The notes: generated from the sequence alone by a model not told the origin. A stretch of DNA of 64,000 bases from Schistosoma haematobium (GCF_000699445.3 NC_067202.1:12863924-12927923), one strand, 5' to 3'; shown: positions 47,084-57,300, counted from the stretch's first letter. Program-made: numbers and translations.

Positions 47084-47485
47084 TAGGAGATTGTGATGAA
47101 TATGAATTATTTGTATAACTTGATCGTTCTCCAAGATATAAATTCATATCAGAATTTATTTGATGATCAGGTAATTGTTTTAATGAATTCTCTATAGTCG
47201 AATTATGATATTCATTAGAATGATTTAAATTGGATTGAAAAAATTGTTGTTGTTTATAATAAGGGCTAATCATTTGTCCTATAGGTAATGAATATTTTTG
47301 TAAATGATTAATAGATGCTAATGAATTTTGTAATGAATTCATTGGTTGATGTGATGTACTAGAATAATGTAATGATCCATTATTTTTAATTTGACTATTT
47401 TGAAACATATCTGGATCATACATTTTAGTATGACGTTGACTTAAATATAAATGACGTAGTCGAATACACCAAAATATAATAACAC
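47084..47485 (-). CDS. Exon of a putative single-pass membrane protein: end of the transmembrane helix and start of the cytoplasmic tail
   Basis: The exon is bounded on the minus strand by an acceptor ending in CTAG and a donor GTAAGTATAA. It starts with the last two bases of a split codon and ends with the first base of the next. It opens with VIIFWCIRLRHLYL, a short hydrophobic run followed by Arg/His, which looks like the inner end of a transmembrane helix and its stop-transfer residues. After that come about 110 polar residues rich in Ser, Asn, Gln and Tyr (for example KQQQFFQSNLN) with no domain I recognise. The upstream exon, which should carry the rest of the helix and the ectodomain, was not found up to 64 kb. 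Splice sites and open frame are seen; the membrane topology is inferred. The family is unknown; an adhesion or guidance receptor with a long tail is one possibility. Confidence 0.7.
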
Positions 47486-47564
47486 CTAGACGTAAAGAGA
47501 AAAGAAAATAGAGAAATAGAAATAGAACTACTTAATGTGCAATAAATTCCTTATATAAAAATAA

Positions 47565-47755
47565 TCTCAATGGTTAAGATCATGAGTTAGTTGAAGCTAG
47601 ACCATCATGGAAAACCTGGAAGCACTGGAGACCCACAATAGGACGAAACGGCTGTCCAATGCTTCCAGGTTTTCCATGATGGTCTAGCTTCAACTGACTC
47701 ATGATCTTAATCATTGAAATTACTATAATATCCACAAAACCCATCTGATAAAAAT
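47565..47755. repeat. Family A foldback
   Basis: Two tails in opposite orientation (47569-47628 and 47660-47750) are joined inside the hammerhead; stem II/GAAA survive only once (AATAGGACGAAACGGCTGTC). The whole is nearly a palindrome. Confidence 0.75.
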
Positions 47756-47934
47756 CATCGTTGAATACAAAAGTGACTGTAGATTTTTGTGGAACATATG
47801 AATTGTAGCTAGAAATGGAGTTCAGTTTGAACGTTTCGTCTCATATAGAAGTTGTCATCTGAGCATACTTGCTAATTTATAGTGTTTATATTCACATTGA
47901 AACTTGCAATAAGTACTCGTTTTTTTTAAACGCT

Positions 47935-48075
47935 CAAGATTTTACTCAATGAGCTACTGGGTTTGAGTATCAAAGTGAATATCAACACGGGGAATAAACG
48001 GCTACATCCAAATGACAGATCCTAGCCAGGACAAAACGACGTCTACTCCGGAATTTCGTCTAACCATACTCCACC
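47935..48075 (+). repeat. Family B (Sm-alpha-like) degraded copy
   Basis: ACTGGGTTTGAGTATCA T arm, CTACATCCAAATGACAG and AAAACGACGTC hammerhead traces. Confidence 0.55.
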
Positions 48076-48209
48076 TTTACTAAATAACTTATAACAAAAT
48101 GGCTATATTCTGACAATCTATAGAGAATTCATACATGCTGAAACAAACTAATCAAAATCTAATCTTAAATATCAACAGTGGGATAACTGAAACAAACAGA
48201 TACTCATAA

Positions 48210-48430
48210 TCACAAGCTTTTTAAGCAAAGATGTATAGTGGCTAGTAGTGGAATCCAGGATGCGCGTTTCATCCTACTTGGGACTCGTCATCTGGAAGTA
48301 TCTACATCGCGGAGTTGATGTTCACTCTGGGACTCGAACACAGTACCGTTCGATTCAAACGCCATCGCGTTATCCACTCAGCTACTGAGTCCTGATAGTC
48401 ATCTGCTTGTGCAGGTGATACCCAATTATA
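48210..48430 (-). repeat. Family B (Sm-alpha-like) copy, reversed
   Basis: Complete head (reversed, with GGGACTCGAACACAGTACCG) and hammerhead. The core reads ATGACGA in place of CTGACGA; stem II and GAAA are nearly intact. Likely inactive by the single core change. Confidence 0.8.
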
Positions 48431-49290
48431 CTCGAAGTTAATCAATGTTCTAGAAGAATGTTTTGTAAAATTAAGTCATTTCTTAACAGGAAGTGCAGTT
48501 AAAACTGTGTACATGTTAAGTAATATTGAAGTAGGAAAATTCGATTAACCAAGGTGAATCACAATAACAGATGCATAAGATTTGTTTTTATTTATTGTAA
48601 ATCTAATTATAGTTATTTTGTCATATAGTAAAAAGTAGTCCATTTAGGGTTTATGTTCTACCATACTTGAAATTAGTCACTTTCCCACTAATAAGTTTCA
48701 ACAGTTGTCATTTTATATTATAAACTGATTGATATTAGAAATGTGAACTGTTGGATGCAAAAATTATCAATTTAAGTCATTATGATTGTCTCAGTAACTA
48801 ATATTCAAGTGTTTGACTTGGTTTACTGTTATAAGTGCTCTCCATTAAAGAATTTCATAGCTATCTAATAGTTCATAGGTTTTCTTGATTATCAAGATGA
48901 TTTTATTTTATGTAGAAACTGTTTCTTAAATTGTTCTAGTCTTTATAATTCTCTTAATCGAAATAATAGAAACTCATTTTTCTTGTGGGCGAGCTTTATA
49001 TCACTAGAAAGTTGTATTCGTTATTCTCAATGTAAGTAACTAATATTTGTATTCATTGAAACTAACTACAAAAGGTATATATTATATATTTATACGAACT
49101 TCGAATCAGTTACTAGAACGATGATTTAATTTTCTAGGTTGAGTGACTTTATATCATGCTATCCAATATGTTTATGATTTCGGAAGGGTAATATTTGTTA
49201 GCTTAACGTTACAGAGCGCTTCAATATCGAGAAGATTTAATATGGAAATTTATAAATTTCTCCTTTATTTTTCTGAAGCATGTAGAAATT
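48431..49290. other. Upstream intron sequence without recognised features
   Basis: Searched for the missing transmembrane exon on the minus strand; none recognised. Confidence 0.3.
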
Positions 49291-49294
49291 TAGT

Positions 49295-49475
49295 AGTTGA
49301 ATTCATGAGTTAATTGAAGCTAGACCATCATAGAAAATCTGGAACTACTGGACAGCTGTTTCGTCCTAATATGGGACTCATCAGCAGTGCTCATCCACGA
49401 TCCCGCTTGCGGAACTCGAACCTAGGGCCTTCGGTTTCGCGAGCAAACGCCTAATCTTCACAACCCATACTGATA
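49295..49475 (-). repeat. Family A copy, head truncated
   Basis: Reversed tail, well-preserved hammerhead, and B-box region (reverse of GGTTCGAGTTCCGC). The head ends abruptly at 49455 and is joined to a plus-like tail scrap (TAATCTTCACAACCCATACT). Confidence 0.8.
49346..49390 (-). ncRNA. Family A hammerhead ribozyme candidate, canonical core
   Basis: On the minus strand: stem I ACTG/CAGT (outer pair lost), canonical core CTGATGA (plus 49378-49384), stem II GTCC/GGAC with loop CATATTA, GAAA (plus 49359-49362), palindromic stem III ACAGCTGT and GTC cleavage triplet. All catalytic positions are present. Confidence 0.72.
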
Positions 49476-50350
49476 AATATTTAATTAATGTAAGAAAATG
49501 TTAAAAGTATTATTGATCTGGACATTCAAATTATATTGCATCACGATTTTTACAACAATAATGACAAACGGTAAACCATGTAAAAATACGTATAAAGTCT
49601 GTTAGACAAACTTCATAATTTTATTTGTTAATTACTTTCAATAATCATGAGTGTGTATATCAATCTAATTTGAAAATTTAATAATAACTTAGCAATAAGT
49701 ATCTTGATCTATCATGATCTCATTTAGTGTGATGAAACAAATCATGAATAAGATGTTTCAGTGATTTTTAAAAAGGGAGATATTTCAATGAAGAAAAATC
49801 GATGGATCTGGGCTTTACCGTCGCGTCAATGGTAAGTGCACAACCTTTTTAAGGTAACAAACAATTATCAAAATACAGTTAAGAATTAATTTTGAGCATT
49901 AGTATTGTAAGTTAGCGTAAAGGTTTTTGGACATCAGTTGTAACACCAGTTTACTCAAATGTATATCCCAAGTCCAAGTCTGTGTGTAATAAGCTCCCTT
50001 AACTTCTATTTGACTTAATAGGATAAGATCTCAAAATCATTCAATAGTGTGGTTCAGCTTTATGTAAGGAAACGTGACAGATGAAATTTAGCAATTCATA
50101 AATGACTTTAGCAAGATAAAGTTATTTTTTAGCGGATCAAGATGTGGAGGATTTTTCACCTAAAAATCCAAATCGATTAAAGTTAAAATGTAAAGTTTAG
50201 ATCAGAGTAAGTAGTTGGGCTTAGAGTGAGAGAATTGACAAATAGTTATAAAGATAAAACATTGATATCAAAGATCAAGAAAATTATCAATTATTTAGAA
50301 AAATCCATAAAAACATCTCAAACTTTAATGAGGAACTTCAGTTCCAGTTA
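49476..50350. other. Upstream intron sequence without recognised features
   Basis: Nothing recognised. Confidence 0.3.
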
Positions 50351-50355
50351 TTTTT

Positions 50356-50397
50356 GATGGGGTTTTGTTCTCTGAGCTCAGAGAACAAAACCCCATC
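50356..50397. repeat. Perfect 42-bp palindrome
   Basis: GATGGGGTTTTGTTCTCTGAG is followed directly by its exact reverse complement, centred on GAGCTC. Flank 50398-50440 (ATCATCCACCTGAG) matches the flank of the foldback at 54157-54345. Confidence 0.97.
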
Positions 50398-50673
50398 GAA
50401 ATCATCCACCTGAGCTACAAATCTTCTCCACCATCTCGATTCGAGTTGTTTTCTAAAATTTTTTCGCAGTTAATAAATTGGTTCCATCATATCTCTTCAT
50501 TAGTTGCAATAGTTCATTTATGTTTTCTTGATATTGCCAGGTTTATCAATTTTAATCTTTTCAGGAGCATAATATTCCTATGTATTATTCATTTTTTTAC
50601 TCAGATGTTAATAAAATACAATTTGCTCGCCAGTAAAATACACTTTTGTTCTTATTTCATAAGCATAGTCTAA
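50365..50673 (+). other. Doubtful 102-codon open frame
   Basis: The frame starts inside the palindrome and the next 45 bases match a dispersed repeat. The rest is hydrophobic, AT-driven sequence on the strand opposite the host gene. No splice or start context supports it. Confidence 0.15.
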
Positions 50674-50749
50674 TTCTATCATCATCCAACCCTATTTATG
50701 ATGCTTGTTACTCAACGGACATACTGAGACAGTAGGTATAGAATGTACA

Positions 50750-50815
50750 TATTCTAAAGGAGACTGATCAACTTTGATCTTAAACATCAATGGAAAGATT
50801 CAAACAACTTATACA
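50750..50815 (+). repeat. Family B leader fragment
   Basis: GACTGATCAACTTTGATC and CATCAATGGAAAGATTCAAA. Confidence 0.5.
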
Positions 50816-50984
50816 AATGATAAGTCATCTTTAACTTTCAACTAACGGTTAAAACACTTATATACCAAAGAAAAATTAATTTTATGACTAGATGACCAAG
50901 AAAAGCATCACTAGCATCGACATACAATTACAGGAATGATTTTTATGTAAGAGGTGAATTGTGATTATTAGTGGAATATAGAAG

Positions 50985-51262
50985 AAGAAATTAGGAAAGA
51001 ACGATGGAAATGGATAGGACATACATTACGTAAACCATCAAACTACAGCACGAGGCGAGCTCGACCTTGGAATCCTGAAGGGAAGCGGAAAAGAGGAAGG
51101 CCAAAGAACACATTACGTCGGGAAATAGAAGGAGATATGAAAAGGATGAATAACAACTGGAAAGAGCTGGAAAGGATTTCCCAGGACAGAGTTAGATGGA
51201 GAATGCTGGTGAGCGGCTTATGCTCCTTCACGAAGAGTAACAGGCATAAGTAAGTAAGTAAG
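50985..51262 (+). mobile_element. RTE-type retrotransposon, 3' end fragment
   Basis: Decayed ORF end ([14 protein letters not shown] in shifting frames, then ELDGECW) and a (TAAG)n tail at 51246-51262. Same layout as the minus-strand fragment at 1116-1575. Confidence 0.7.
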
Positions 51263-51400
51263 TGGAATCTAGTGTTCTGCCTTATTTAGGACAAGTCAGT
51301 TTGATGTATTCGGATTCTGAAGTTGATAAACACCTACGAGAATCGAACACGGAGCCTTTCTCATCAAAATTATAAAAAATACTAGATTCCACTACTGAGT
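51255..51400 (-). repeat. Family B (Sm-alpha-like) fragment, reversed
   Basis: AGTGGAATCTAGTGTTCTGC, reversed core traces and CGAGAATCGAACACGGAGCC. Starts exactly at the RTE tail. Confidence 0.55.
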
Positions 51401-51589
51401 TATAAAGCATCTCTAATAAAACTTGTGAAAAATGACTATGTTGAAATAATCCTTATAGGATATACTTATGTTAACTGAAACTAATCAAAATTCAGTTAAA
51501 GAATATCAATAACACGATATATCAAAAACCTTTATTAATTAAATATAACATTGTTATAATAACTACAGTAGTATTTATATGGAACAAAT

Positions 51590-51670
51590 CAGTTGTAGTT
51601 AACATTGGAATGCAGAATAAGTGTTTTTCCTTATTTAGAACATGTCAGTTGGACATAAATGGCACAATTC
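51590..51670 (-). repeat. Family B hammerhead fragment, reversed
   Basis: ACATTGGAATGCAGAATAAG and GAACATGTCAGTTGGA; decayed. Confidence 0.4.
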
Positions 51671-51714
51671 TATGCTGATTTTCATAATAAGGAATTAAAC
51701 AAAGTACTATTTCA

Positions 51715-52290
51715 CAGATTGAAATCATGAGTCAATTGAAGCTAGATGCGCACTGCTGAGGAGTCCCATACTAGAACAAAACGGCCGTCCAGTGCCTCCA
51801 GGTTTTCCCTGGTGGTCTAGCTTAAATTGACTCATGATTTCAATCTGTTAAATTTCTGAAATCTGCACAAACTCCTTCTAATAATAATCATCTGCTCACT
51901 AGTGACTGACTTCAAGAGATACTCCTGAAATTCTAGTGAGAAGCCGTTACCAGTGGAGATCAACCAGGTCTGTTGTGAGATATCAGCTCATTGAAGACAA
52001 TGGTATACAGTGGCGCAACTTCGTAGATTGGTTGAAGTTAGACATTAACACCATCGGATGCCGGCTCAGTTGTCTAGTTGGTTAAGCGCCTGACGCGAGA
52101 CTGATAGGTCCTGAGTTCGAATGTTGCGGGGTGCGGGATCGTGGATGCGCACTGCCAAGCAGTCCCATACTAGGATGAAACAGCCGTCCAGTGCTTCCAG
52201 GTTTTCCACGGTAGTCTAGCTTCAATTGACTCATGATTTCAATCAGTGAAATTTCTAAGAATCTCCACAAACTCCTTCTGAAAATACTAT
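51715..52290 (+). repeat. Family A tandem head-to-tail units
   Basis: A short reversed tail scrap (51715-51747), then a plus-strand 3' half unit (51748-51885) whose tail runs straight into the leader of a complete second unit (ATCTGCTCACTAGTGACTGA at about 51890). In the first, GAAA is AAAA. In the second (hammerhead near 52150-52196), the core reads CCAAGCA and is dead. Confidence 0.8.
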
Positions 52291-52690
52291 TTATTTCAAA
52301 TTTTCAACGAGTCATCCACCAAGCTATCGATTTTCAATAAACATGAACAAATGTGATGTTTCTTGATGATTATCAATGAAAGTGGTAATTATTTAAGTTA
52401 TTATTCAGGACCGCTTTTCGTTCAATTTTTTTTCTATTGGCATATGGTACATTGATTATACATCGATAAACGCTAATAAGCATAGAAATTTTTTATTTTT
52501 CTTGAATAAAATCTTATCGACAAGTGATTTTTTTCAGATCGTAATAATTTCATGTTACTGTTATCATGATCATTAGTAGTAGTAGTAGTAGTAGTATGGT
52601 GTATGCTATTTTCGTTGACAGACATAAGTAGTATGTAATACCAATTAGAATTCGAATGCCTGAAACCAGAATATTGACAAGATTGAATTG
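52000..52690 (-). repeat. Duplicated block, copy 2
   Basis: Inverted partner of 6668-7385, including the non-repeat spacer 52295-52560 and the triplet repeat (7 AGT units at 52575-52595). Confidence 0.75.
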
Positions 52691-52850
52691 AAGAGAACAA
52701 GAATGTATCACAAAGAGTAATTGTAATAAAAAGAAAGGATAAAGGAACAATAAATCTTATGAGACAATTGATAGATGTGCAAATGATGTATTTAATATAT
52801 CGTTTTCATATTTTACGAAGACATTGTAGTTTTTTATTGATCAATAAATT
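52590..52850 (+). repeat. Repeat D copy
   Basis: GTGTATGCTATTTTCGTTG, GACATAAGTAGTATG, GATTGAATTGAAGAG and GAGACAATTGATAGATGTGC. Confidence 0.55.
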
Positions 52851-53012
52851 AATCTTCTACTTTAGTCTTGTTTTACTTGTATCTTTCCATTGTTATTTAG
52901 GACCGCAATTGATCAGTCTCATGTTGGCATATGTGCATCCCGTGTGGATCGGCTCGATATAACCTAAAGTCACAAGCTTTTTAAGTAAAGATGTATAGTT
53001 TCTACCTGTGGA

Positions 53013-53057
53013 ATCTAGGACGCGCGTTTCGTCCCATTTCGGGCTCTTCAGCTGGAT
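53013..53057 (-). ncRNA. Family B (Sm-alpha) hammerhead ribozyme candidate
   Basis: Minus strand: stem I ATCCAG with CTAGAT (one mismatch), core CTGAAGA, stem II GCCC/GGAC with one mismatch, GAAA, palindromic stem III ACGCGCGT, cleavage triplet GTC. Confidence 0.65.
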
Positions 53058-53184
53058 GTACCTGTATCACAGAGTTGATGTTCACTCTGAGACTCGAAAG
53101 CAGTACCGTTCGCTACAAACGCCATCGCGTTATCCAATTAGCTATTGAGTCTAAGAGTGAACATCAACTCTAAGATGCAGGTAC

Positions 53185-53229
53185 ATCCAGCTGATGAGTC
53201 CTAAATAAGACGAAATGTACGTCCTGGAT
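53185..53229 (+). ncRNA. Family B (Sm-alpha) hammerhead ribozyme candidate
   Basis: Stem I ATCCAG/CTGGAT perfect, canonical core CTGATGA (53191-53197), stem II GTCC/AGAC with the loop-closing pair lost, GAAA (53212-53215), stem III ATGTACGT and GTC (53221-53223). Likely still foldable. Confidence 0.72.
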
Positions 53230-53270
53230 TGCACTGCTAGCCATTATCCATCTTTACTTAATAATATTCC

Positions 53271-54150
53271 TCATTTAAGTGTTCGTTCACTACAACATAG
53301 TACTACTGCTAATGGTAACAATTAAGAATGAGGAAAATAACTGAACTATAACATCATTTGTATCACGAAATAGAACAACCAAAAAGAAGGGGACTGTGAC
53401 TTGGCAAATTACAATAGTCTTACATGTGACATTATAACTAATGTATTAATACATGTGAGAATAACTAATTATAGTAATAATACTAATTATTTCTTTATCA
53501 TATCTACTCATATATTATCTATCACATGTTAGTTTATAACTGAAAAGAAAATGTCAAATTATTTATTCATAACCGAATGATCAATATTGAGATTCATTTG
53601 TAAAATGAAAATTAAGCCTACAAAAGATTAACGTTTATATATATTACTTGGAATGAGTAGTAACATCAATGCCACTACTACTACTATTACTATTACTACT
53701 ACCGATACTAATAATACTACTTATACTAATACTACCAATCATACTACTGATAACCCCCATTAACAACATCATGAGTTACATTCATTATCAATTAAATGAA
53801 AAGAAACCTATTTCGACATATCAATAAATTAAAAAGTAAACAAACAAAGTGAAATAACAATAAGCATTAAAGTAAGGAATTGATAGATAGATAGATAAGT
53901 AGATAGGTTGATAGATACTCATATTCAATAAAATTCTTAATTGACATTAAACTATGAAAAGTTTATTGATGAAAAAGAAAGTAAAAGTAAATAGATGAAT
54001 AAATCATTTCAAAACATGAACAAAGGTTAATAGTTATACAATTGATGAATAAAGTAATCATAGATAAAGAAAGAAGAATCTGATCAGTAATAATAATTAC
54101 ATAATCCTAATCTTAATTGTTATTTATTAATATGAGTAAATGAATTATAC
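53271..54150. other. AT-rich stretch with microsatellites
   Basis: (TAC)-type triplets at 53674-53750 and (GATA)n at about 53880-53905. No coding signal. Confidence 0.5.
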
Positions 54151-54156
54151 TATTCT

Positions 54157-54345
54157 GATGGAGTTTTGCTCTCTGAGCTGAATGGTTTGGTTGTGAAGCT
54201 TTCATCGTTCTTTTGAACGACATCATCAGCATATCATTGTTTAGAAGAAGGATGACAGCTCTACGATTAAACCATCTAGCTCAAAGAATAAAACTGCATC
54301 GAAATCATCCACCTGAGATATAAATTTTCGCCACCATTATACTAT
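54157..54345. repeat. Foldback element related to the 42-bp palindrome
   Basis: Left arm GATGGAGTTTTGCTCTCTGA (from 54157) and right arm AATAAAACTGCATC (to about 54301) are imperfect inverted repeats around a spacer of about 80 bp. The flank GAAATCATCCACCTGAG is the same as after 50397. Confidence 0.75.
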
Positions 54346-54464
54346 TCTCTTTTTTTGATATTACGGAAATAGATTTAATAAATCATACCTAACGTTCTTA
54401 ACTGAATTTTAATCAATCTTTTGTACGGATTTGCACATTTATGTGCTGTTTTAAGTTAATCTAT

Positions 54465-54750
54465 TTGTTTATTTTATTTGATATTTGTACAAGGAGGCAC
54501 CAAATACATATGCGTCACACAGATCCCATTTGATTTGCGCGAGGGATGTGATACTGCCCGGGTGCCCAAACTGAAGCAGGTGGTTATCTTAGGGGGCCAC
54601 ACCTGGAGCCTTCGACCTAAAGGTCTGATCCACAAGGCAGTGGAGCATCCTAAAGAGATGCAGTCCTATGGTAGCCGGTGACCAACGATTGGTTCACACG
54701 CCATTTGTTCCCTTAGGATACTGGAGCCCATGTGCACTCTATGGTTGAGT
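54465..54750 (+). repeat. Repeat C copy, 5' part
   Basis: CAAATACATATGCGTCACAC, GATACTGCCCGGGTGCCCA and AAGGTCTGATCCACAAGGCA. The open frame 54478-54681 is within the repeat. Confidence 0.65.
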
Positions 54751-54884
54751 TAACTTGCACAGAATGTTTAAATATACTAAAAACGAGTACAATAAATTCA
54801 CCCAAGATTATCAACATACAAACATACAATAACAATTTAATCTAAACTTCATAATCATTAAAAACCTTAGCATCGATCTGAAAT

Positions 54885-55012
54885 CAGTAGCTCAAAGGAT
54901 AACGCATTGGTTGTTTGAAGCATAAAAATATTGGGTTCAATCCTTACTGTGAATATAAACATTGGGATATGGAGGATACATCCAATTAGTAAGTCCATAA
55001 TAAGACTAATTC
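54885..55012 (+). repeat. Family B (Sm-alpha-like) degraded copy
   Basis: CAGTAGCTCAAAGGATAACGC head, ATTGGGTTCAATCC T arm and GATACATCCAATTAGTAAGTCC. Confidence 0.6.
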
Positions 55013-55434
55013 TAATCTATTGTACAAGACATCTATAAACTGCTTTTTATATTGATAATGATAATGGTGATTTATTATATAATGTGATACGATTAACTTT
55101 TAAATTCGTTATGCGGAATTCTTCAGACATTTTAACCTAAGATTTAATCAATAACAAATTACTTTTGTCAAATCTTAGAAAAGAATTGCAAAAAAAGGCG
55201 AAACATGAATACTCAGCTCCTTGTATTATGATATGCACAGTACCTTCGAACAACTGTATCATCCATTACGTAAAATGGTTATAATATGAAAACAATGCAT
55301 AAATCTCTATTATTACAATCTAATTGATAATATCTAATAAACCTTTGCTTTACTCAAAATACAACCGTCATGGTTTTCTTCTAGAAACGTAGTGAATTGT
55401 TGTCAAAATGAAAACGTTCAGTTTTCATCACAAA

Positions 55435-56110
55435 CTAATATTCAGTCAGTCAGCTACAACGTTGGACTAAGAACATATATGCGTCGGTCCAAGTTGCCAT
55501 ACCTCATCAGCACAACAAGAAGAACAAATTTATAGAAGTAGTTACTTCAATGGTAGGTTATGCCACCAGGCACGAGCAATATTTCTCAGGCATCTGCCAT
55601 CAAATACTGATAACTCACGAGTATCTTCTAATCTTAATGACCATGTTTCACGGCCGTAAAGTATAATAAAACGAACTTTCGCGCAGTTTACTCGTCCCTT
55701 AATTGATAGAAGGATATCTTGCCTTCACCATAGGTGACGTAATTTGGCACAAGCCAAACGAGCTTTTTGAATCCGTGCTGAAATCTCGTCAGACACTAAC
55801 CCATAAGGGCTGACTAGACTGACACGATAAGTAAAGTTGTCGATGTGTTTGACTATTTCACTCGCTATCCTTAGTTCATATGTTGACGAAGTCCCGTCCT
55901 TCAGCAGTAACCTGAATTTAGAGGGGGGGAAATGCATCCCAAACATCCGGTATTGTTGCTCAGCAAAAGACTCTGCACCTAAGCGTAATCTATGTTGATA
56001 AGCAGACCTCCTGGTATGAGATAAATGCCCGAAAATTCATTCGGCGAGAACGTTATTTCCAGAAGTAGGTTTATGACCCACAGTTTGTTGTAGCAACTAG
56101 CAAATGTTCT
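55435..56110 (-). mobile_element. RTE-type retrotransposon, RT C-terminal fragment
   Basis: On the minus strand: RT region remnants upstream (PGGLLINI), then an open piece MFGMHFPPSKFRLLLKDGTS, TYELRIASEIV, DNFTYRVSLVSPYGLVSDEI and ARIQKARLACAKLRHLW, which corresponds to the segment following the YADD motif. The 3' terminus at 55435-55500 has the (CAGT)n tail and CTACAACGTTGGACTAAG. The part that follows in other copies (NHRLPRR...) is deleted. Confidence 0.75.
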
Positions 56111-56590
56111 GTGTGGTATAAGTAAAATCAAACTTAAACGATTAATGAGAATGTTATGGTATCAGATCAATGCAACTGATCTGAAGTACAATCCAAGCAC
56201 AAACACATGATTTATGATTGTATAATTGAATAATCTTTAATTGGAATACATTTGAACTGATAAATCGAGTATTTGTACTTCACTTCATTACATTTAAAAT
56301 ATTGTACTTAAACTTTATTGACTTGATGAGTTTTATAAAATGGAAACTAGTAAAAGCTTTGTTACATTTCACAGTATATCAAGTAGACACTTGATAGAAA
56401 GGTGATTGAAGATATGAAGAGATTATTACGAAATTAATATTAACCATAATACTAATGAAAGACGTATAAAATCTGAAACTGTAAAAAAAAGAATAAATAA
56501 CAAATAACAGTTTCAAGACATCATAACTCATCGTTCAAACAAAACTGTAAATGGTTCATTTTCGTATGAGTTGTTTAAAGCTTCAAATTG
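56111..56590. other. AT-rich stretch without recognised features
   Basis: Nothing recognised. Confidence 0.35.
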
Positions 56591-56594
56591 ATTT

Positions 56595-56930
56595 TTAGCA
56601 CCGCCATTGGCATTTGTGCATCCTGTGCGGAATGCCTCGATATTGTCTAAAGTCACTAACATTATAAGCAGAAATGGATGGTGGCTAGCATTGGAATGAA
56701 GAACGCGCGTTTCATAATATTCGTATCTAATCGGTCGGATATACTTCCATCCAACTGCACAAGCTAGTGAATATATAGACTGAATAGCTAAATGCGTAAC
56801 ACGATGGTGTTTGAAGCGAACAGTAGTGGGTTCGAGTTATGGAGTGGACATTAGATCTGGGATGCAAGTACATCCAGATGACAAGTCGCAAATAGGACGA
56901 AATGCGCACTTCTAGTGACCAACTTTCTCT
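56595..56930. repeat. Family B (Sm-alpha-like) inverted pair
   Basis: Reversed leader/3' flank and hammerhead (56595-56755) facing a plus-strand head and hammerhead (56785-56925). The plus core reads ATGACAA; both look inactive. Confidence 0.75.
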
Positions 56931-57004
56931 GCTAGTAAAGATGTTAATGATTCATATTTCTAATCCATTTATAAGGAACTGAATTGCCACGATTTTGGTG
57001 TTAA

Positions 57005-57300
57005 GGTTTGTAATTGATCTACATCTTATGGTATATGCGCTTTCTGAACGGATTACCTCGATATTATCATCAAGTTATAAGCATTTTAATCAAAATTATG
57101 TTGTGACTAATAGTGGAACCCAGGACATGCGTTACTTCCAGTTCGGAACTCGACTGGATTCACTTGCTACAACCTTGTATTAGTATCCTCATTAGTACTT
57201 GATCTCAGTGTTCCTAAGTCGAAACACTTTACATTAGCATGTGACATGTATATTCAATAGACGAATCCTAGATAGAACGAAACGCTAGTCCTAGGTCATA
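57005..57300. repeat. Family B (Sm-alpha-like) degraded inverted pair
   Basis: Reversed flank and hammerhead (57005-57180) then plus-strand hammerhead remains (57250-57300: ATAGACGAATCCTAGATAG, GAAACGCTAGTCCTAGG). Confidence 0.6.

Larger units (their letters stand above)
52865..53270. repeat. Family B (Sm-alpha-like) inverted pair
   Basis: A complete reversed unit (leader 52865-52925, hammerhead 53013-53057, head to 53151) joined head-on to a plus-strand unit that starts inside its head (AAGAGTGAACATCAAC, 53153) and carries its own hammerhead. Confidence 0.85.

Noticed and set aside
13545..47485. Assigning the host gene to Robo, DCC/neogenin or another guidance receptor
   Set aside because: None of the cytoplasmic motifs I know for these families is clearly present, and the ectodomain is not visible.
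50365..50673. 102-codon hydrophobic frame as a small membrane protein
   Set aside because: It starts inside a palindrome and a dispersed repeat, with no supporting signals.
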